The notes beneath the pieces were generated by a model. It saw only the letters and a list, made by a program, of their open reading frames with translations, ran no database searches and was not told the DNA's origin. The position numbers and the translations under genes were made by a program. A stretch of DNA of 11,640 nt, from assembly GCA_045599065.1 (NCBI GenBank), contig JAZRVJ010000039.1, positions 1-11,640 of the forward strand, in the 5' to 3' direction. Positions 6,957 to 11,640 of this stretch are shown piece by piece (the stretch's first letter is position 1; each line of letters opens with the position of its first letter). Origin of the DNA: Hennigella sp045599065 (lineage in GTDB: Bacteria; Bacillota_I; Bacilli_A; Mycoplasmatales; Mycoplasmoidaceae).

Positions 6957-9662
6957 ATGTCAACAAAATGAACAACTAATAAAATTAGACAAACATGATT
7001 AGACTTTTGAAAATCAAAAGACCATTTTGTTGTTCCTTCTAAATCATTAATTCCAATTAATGATCCTTCCCTAATTTGAATTAACTCTGGTGTTGCCACA
7101 CTAAAGAAATACTTTAGTGGACAAGAAATGCCACCATCTAAAAGATTAGTTAATAGCCAAAAGGCTATTAGAACTAACGACATAGAAAATGTAGGCCTAA
7201 CTTCTAGACACCACACTTTCTTTGAAATGTTAGGTAACTTTTCCATAGGAGACTACCTTAAAAAAGAAGCTATAACTTGAGGTTATGAACTATTAACTAA
7301 ACATTTTGGTTTTACTAATGATAAACTGTATATCACAGTTTATAAAGATGACCAAGATGCTTATGACACATGAGTTAAATGTGGTATAGATCCTAGTCAT
7401 ATCACCAAAGGTGATAAAGATAGAAACTTCTGAGATGTAGGCTCAGGCCCATGTGGTCCATGCTCAGAAATATATTATGATCGTGGTCCTAAATATGATC
7501 CTAAAAATATTGGAATAAGGTTATTCCAACAAGATATAGAAAACGATCGTTATGTTGAAATTTGAAACATTGTATTTAGTCAATACAACAACGATGGCAA
7601 AAACAACTACACAGAATTAGCTCACAAGAATATCGATACTGGTTGTGGACTTGAAAGACTTGCTTGTGTCTTACAAGACACATACACAAACTTTGAGATT
7701 GATATTTATGAAAATATCATCAAAGCTATATCAACTCTAACAAAGTTAGTTTACAAACCTGACAACTATTTTAATCCTTCTAAAGAACAAACACAAATCA
7801 ACTATGCTTATAGAATCATAGCTGATCATATCAAAGCATGTTGCTTTGCTATTGCTGATGGAGCTATTCCATCTAACACAGGTAGAGGCTATATTATTAG
7901 AAAACTAGTTAGACGTGCAATAGTTTATGCACATAAGCTAGGTATTAATGATTCAATCATTAAAACTGTAGTTGATGCAGTAGTTGCTTCAATGAAAGAC
8001 TTCTATCCTTACCTAGAAAAAGAAAAAACTAAAGTTATTATTACTTTAGAAAAGGAAGAAAGTCAATTTAAAAAGACTTTAAAGAAAGGCATGGATTTAT
8101 TTGAACATGCTATTAAGAATAATAGCATTCCGGGAGATATTGCCTTTAAACTATTAGATACTTATGGTTTTCCAATCGAGCTAACTAATGAGTTAGCTAA
8201 CCAAAAGAATGTTAAAGTAGATATGGTGGCATTTAAAAAATGCCAAGAGCAACATTCTAAGATTTCTAAAACTAATGCTCCTTCCAAAGCTATGGCAATT
8301 CAAAATGCCACTTTAATGGATTTCAAAAAAGAATCAACATTTGATTATGAATCAAATCAAACTGATGCAGTTGTTATAGGAATCTTTGATGAAAACTTCA
8401 ATATCATCAATAAAACTATTGATGGCAAACATAACTGAATTGTTTTAGACAAGACAGTTATCTATGCTAACTGTGGTGGTGAAGTAGCTGACTGGGGTTG
8501 AATTGAAGTTAATGGTCAAAAACTAAAAGTTTATGATGCCATCAAAGGGCCAAATGGTCAACACTTCCATTCTATAGTTGGACAAAAAGGTGCAGAGATA
8601 ACTTTGAATACCAAAGTTAAAGTATCTCTAGATCTTAAAGCTAAAGTTATTATTGAAGCTACACATACATCTGAACACTTAATTCAAGCTGCTTTACAAC
8701 AATCAATCTCTAAAGAGATTAAACAAATGGGTGCTTTAAAAACTCATTACAAATTAACATTTGACTTTCAATATCCTAAGAAGTTAACTGAACAAGAATT
8801 AAATAAAGCCGAAGCTTTAATTAATAGTTGAATTATTCAAGGTGCAATTGTAACAATTCATCACAAAACTTTAGAAGAAGCAAAAGCCATGGGAGCTTTA
8901 GCTTACTTCGAAGAAGTATATGCTAAGGTTAAAGGTAAACTTAGAGTTGTACAAGTAGGAAACATTTCTACTGAAATATGTGCAGGTAGACATGTTAAGA
9001 ATATCAAAGATATTCAACAATTCCACTTTACTAAACTTGAATCTAAAGGTTCGGGTGCTTGAAGAGTTGAAGCTGTAGTTACTGATACAAATACAATGAC
9101 TACTATTAATGAACTTAATAGTGAGCTACAAACTAAGCTTGATCAAATTGATAAGGAAATTAAAACATCAGGTTTCAATAACAAACAATTTATAGATAAA
9201 TTGCATAGTGTAAAACTAGTTAAGACTTGAGAAGGTGTTAAAGCTAATATTGCTTTAATAGATGAATTAAGCTCTCAATTCTTTAAAGCTTTAGCTTTAT
9301 TCAAAAAAGAAAACTCAAACAAGCTAGCAGACAAGATTGCCAATGAAGCAAAAGTTGAACAAGATCAAAAACTTTGTTTAATTGAATTAAACAATGTTGA
9401 TCCTGATGCCTTTGCAATCTTGCCTCCAAGATTAACAAACAAATACCCTCAAACTATGTTTGTTATCTTAAACATTGCTGATAAGTTATCTTACATTATC
9501 ACTAAAAACCCTAAATTAAAGGATGGTAATGCTAAAGACCTTATTAATGAAATTAATAAGTTAACGTCAGGTAAAGGTGGTGGAAAAGACTTCTTTACTA
9601 GAGGTTCTTGTCCTAACACTAACCAAAACCTTGAAGCAATTAGAAAGTTAATAAAAAAATAG
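6957..9662 (+). CDS. alaS: Alanine-tRNA ligase
   Basis: AlaRS activates alanine with ATP and charges tRNA-Ala; its second domain hydrolyses mischarged Ser- or Gly-tRNA. The 901 residues are full length for the family. Visible: class II core with SRHHTFFEMLGNFSIGDY (motif 2 region), GSGPCGPCSEIYYD, and motif 3 GCGLERLACVLQ; editing domain with zinc ligands H570-x3-H574 and C675-x3-H679 and the conserved Gln at 590; C-terminal C-Ala domain with SGKGGGKDFF. Departures from consensus in the editing domain are CAGRH for CGGTH and CGGE (506-509) for SGGQ. Thirteen of 14 Trp codons are TGA. The start at 6957 follows the mnmA stop by 2 bp; AGGAAGGA at 6936-6943 lies rather far upstream (13 bases), so translation may partly depend on coupling. 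The stop lies inside the shared terminator hairpin. The coding sequence is unusually rich in perfect short hairpins (see findings). Confidence 0.97.
7043..9560 (+). repeat. Series of 18 perfect short-loop hairpins within alaS
   Basis: Perfect inverted repeats with arms of 8-10 bp and centres of 1-5 nt lie at 7043-7064, 7099-7119, 7151-7170, 7321-7343, 7510-7529, 7665-7682, 7700-7719, 7945-7963, 8107-8128, 8179-8198, 8227-8245, 8339-8357, 8405-8424, 8599-8619, 9102-9122, 9186-9203, 9374-9394 and 9540-9560. More with 7-bp arms occur (for example 7004-7020, 7400-7416, 7832-7848, 8999-9015). The sequences differ from one another, so this is not a dispersed repeat family. Their centres fall in all three codon phases. 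No function is known to me. Confidence 0.75.
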
Positions 9663-9678
9663 GCATTTGCCTATTTTT
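9655..9678. terminator. Shared bidirectional terminator of alaS and the HAD gene
   Basis: Arms AAAAATAGGC (9655-9664) and GCCTATTTTT (9669-9678) are exact reverse complements around ATTT. Read on either strand the GC-containing stem is followed by a U-run, so it can stop both converging units. The alaS TAG (9660-9662) is in the left arm and the TAA of the HAD gene (9677-9679) starts in the right arm. Only 14 bp lie between the two coding regions. Confidence 0.88.
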
Positions 9679-10630
9679 ATTTTAGTATTTCAAACTTTAA
9701 GTTCTTGTTTATCTTAACTGGAACATGAAGTTTAAATATTCTATTTAGTTCTCTTGCTACACCTTGTTCATGGTTGTTATATCTTGTGATATATCTAGCA
9801 GCTTTTTTAGCAGAAGTTAAGCCATTTTTCATGGCATAACTAATGCCTGCTTCTTTTAGCATTTCTATATCATTTTCATTATCACCAAATGCATAGCATC
9901 TTTCAATAGGAATATCATAATAAACTGAAAGATATTTTAAAGCCATTCCCTTTGTAGGGAATAAACTATTAATTTCTAGAACTGTACCAACGTGTTGTTC
10001 AGTTCAGCTTCTAACAATAACTGAAGGACAATCCTTTTGGATTGCTTTCTTTAGTTCATTAGCTTTAGTCATATCTTTTAATGTAGCAAGAATTGATCAA
10101 GCACCATTTTTCAACTTTGAAAAATCATTAGAAATGAATTTAACATCACCTGTGGTATAGATGTTGAACTTAGTTAAGTTTGCTCTAAAATCTTTAACAG
10201 ACATTTTTTCATCTAAGTCTTTTAAGAAGTAAGTACAATCAGGTGTTTCAAAAATGACATTATCTGTAAGTTCCATAATCTTCTTGTTGTTAAAAATCTT
10301 ATAGATTATTTCAGTATTTATGAAATAACTTAATAAAGGAAAGCCTTCATCAGATGGATTATGAATCATTGCTCCATTGTAGTTAACCATTGGGGTTTTT
10401 AATCTTAGTTGTCGATAAAATCCCAAAGAAGACCTTTTAGGTCTACCTGTAAAGATACAAACAACGTGTCCTTGTTTTGTTAGTTTCTTAATTACATCTC
10501 TTGAATAAGATCTAATGTAACTATCTTTATTTAATAAAGTACCATCTAAATCAAGACAAATTAAACAACGTTTGTCAAATTTAACTTTGGCAAACTTTCT
10601 GTTTAATCTTTTGCTTGATTTTTTGGCCAT
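9677..10630 (-). CDS. Cof-type HAD-superfamily hydrolase
   Basis: A 317-residue cytoplasmic phosphatase of the HAD IIB (Cof) class; substrates of this class are typically sugar phosphates, nucleotides or cofactors, and which one applies here cannot be read from sequence. All four HAD motifs are present: DLDGT with nucleophile D27 and acid D29, FTGR with T61, K227 in PTKG, and GDNEND with D250 and D254. The cap domain lies between motifs II and III. The N-terminus is strongly basic (seven Lys or Arg in the first 15 residues). Two in-frame TGA codons (10097-10099 and one near 9998) are read as Trp; under the standard code it would look split. Its ATG shares one base with the trpS stop (TAATG on the minus strand), and AGGA lies eight bases upstream within trpS, so translation is coupled. 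It ends in the shared terminator with alaS. Confidence 0.92.
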
Positions 10631-11640
10631 TACTTTAATCCTATAGCTTTATATACTAGTTCAGTTTTAGCTTCAACTATTTTGTTACATTCTTTAGCAT
10701 TAGCTTTTAAAATTGGTAACAATTTTGTATCATAAATTTTTAAAGCTTCTTGATATCTTTCTTGCAATTTAGCAAGTTCATTACAAACGATTTTGATTAA
10801 ATCGTTTTTAAATACACCATAGTTAGGTGAATCTTTATATGTTTCTTCAACATCTTTATATGTCATCCCTGTTAAAGCAGCATAGATTTCAATCAAGTTA
10901 GAAATTCCAGGTTGTTTTTCTTTATCATAATGAACCTTATTAAAACTATCAGTTTTAGCTACTTTAATTTTGTCTGCAATAATTTCAGGTGCATCCATGA
11001 TAAAGATAGTACCTTTTTCGTTTTTATTAGATTTAGACATCTTAATCGATGGATCAATAAGATCCATTACTCTTGCAGCTGTTTTTAAAATATATGGTTC
11101 TGGCACTACAAATAATGGTTTACCATTATTTCTAGAAGCATATTTTTTATTCATTCTTTCAGCAATATCTCTTGCTAATTCCATGTGTTGTTTTTGATCT
11201 GAACCAACAATAACTGCATTAGCATCATAAAGTAAAATATCAGCAGCCATTAAAACAGGATAAATTAATAATCCTGTAGGAATAAATTCAGTTTTATTAG
11301 CTGAAGCTTTTTTAGCTTTGTCTTTAAATTGTGTCATTCTGTTTAGTTCACCTAAAGTTGTATGACACATTAAAACATGAGCTAATTCTGTATGCGATTT
11401 AACATCAGATTGAAAAAAGATTTTAACTTTGTTAAAATCAAGTCCACAAGCATAATACATGCAAACAACTTGCTTTCTATTTTCGGCTAATGATTTAGGA
11501 TCAAATGTATTTGTTATTGCATGTAGATCAGCAACAAATACATACATATCAAACATATGGGCAGTTTGCACATATGGTTTAATTGCTCCTAGGTAGTTAC
11601 CTAGTGTTAGTTTGTTAGATGGTTGAATACCACTTAACAT
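10630..11640 (-). CDS. trpS: Tryptophan-tRNA ligase, 5' end at or beyond the window edge
   Basis: TrpRS charges tRNA-Trp; in this organism that includes the tRNA reading UGA, so the enzyme is needed for the altered code. Visible in the 336 residues: HIGH-type motif region SGIQPSNKLTLGN, the AADIL segment with the Asp that contacts the Trp indole in bacterial TrpRS, GSDQKQHMELARDIA, and KMSKS within IKMSKSNKNEKG. The length is near the family norm (about 330-345). The ATG at the last bases of the window is probably internal, because homologues usually have several residues before SGIQP; the true start should lie just outside. The protein contains no tryptophan in the visible part. It overlaps the downstream HAD gene by one base (TAATG), showing an operon. 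Three hairpins with 9-10-bp arms lie inside it (10785-10807, 11110-11131, 11419-11439). Confidence 0.96.
   Translation of the reverse strand: MLSGIQPSNKLTLGNYLGAIKPYVQTAHMFDMYVFVADLHAITNTFDPKSLAENRKQVVCMYYACGLDFNKVKIFFQSDVKSHTELAHVLMCHTTLGELNRMTQFKDKAKKASANKTEFIPTGLLIYPVLMAADILLYDANAVIVGSDQKQHMELARDIAERMNKKYASRNNGKPLFVVPEPYILKTAARVMDLIDPSIKMSKSNKNEKGTIFIMDAPEIIADKIKVAKTDSFNKVHYDKEKQPGISNLIEIYAALTGMTYKDVEETYKDSPNYGVFKNDLIKIVCNELAKLQERYQEALKIYDTKLLPILKANAKECNKIVEAKTELVYKAIGLK

Noticed and set aside
10970..11197. Plus-strand reading frame opposite trpS
   Set aside because: It lies antisense to the KMSKS region of trpS and has no independent support.
1..11640. tRNA or rRNA genes, CRISPR arrays, insertion sequences
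   Set aside because: No cloverleaf with a CCA-type acceptor, no regularly spaced direct repeats, and no transposase-like coding or terminal repeats were seen.

Overview
The window comes from an AT-rich bacterium that reads UGA as tryptophan (genetic code 4). It is therefore a mollicute, most likely a Mycoplasma-type organism. Six genes are present. Four of them (uvrA, mnmA, alaS, and the HAD phosphatase) run through in-frame TGA codons at positions where their families carry Trp, while genuine ends are TAA or TAG. I cannot name the species from sequence alone.

Layout: (1) 1-2783, minus strand: uvrA, excision-repair ATPase, with its last few residues cut off by the window edge. (2) 2784-2902: a compact divergent promoter region holding a perfect 27-nt inverted repeat and bounded by 14-nt inverted copies of the two gene starts. 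(3) 2903-5758, plus strand: a 951-residue surface-anchored protein. It has an N-terminal membrane anchor, an InlB-repeat-like module, beta-rich spacer domains and a C-terminal DUF31 (mycoplasma Ig-protease-type) domain. The catalytic His and Ser positions look substituted, and a G7 tract near the 5' end could switch the gene off by slippage. It ends at its own hairpin terminator. (4) 5836-9662, plus strand: mnmA and alaS, separated by 2 nt, a translation-related operon (tRNA 2-thiolation and alanylation). (5) 9655-9678: one hairpin serving as terminator for both converging transcription units; both stop codons lie in or at its edge. (6) 9677-11640, minus strand: trpS and a Cof-type HAD phosphatase, coupled by a one-base stop/start overlap.

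The housekeeping genes are ordinary in content. The accessory element is the DUF31 gene. It uses UGG for Trp far more than its neighbours (6 of 17 against 1 of 25), uses more CGN arginine codons and carries a G homopolymer, which fits a separate evolutionary history or different selection.

The least expected signal is a dense series of perfect short-loop hairpins inside the coding sequences of mnmA and alaS. I counted 22 with arms of 8-10 bp in 3.8 kb. The DUF31 gene and the HAD gene have none by the same criterion and uvrA has one. I found this by hand and it needs a computed test.
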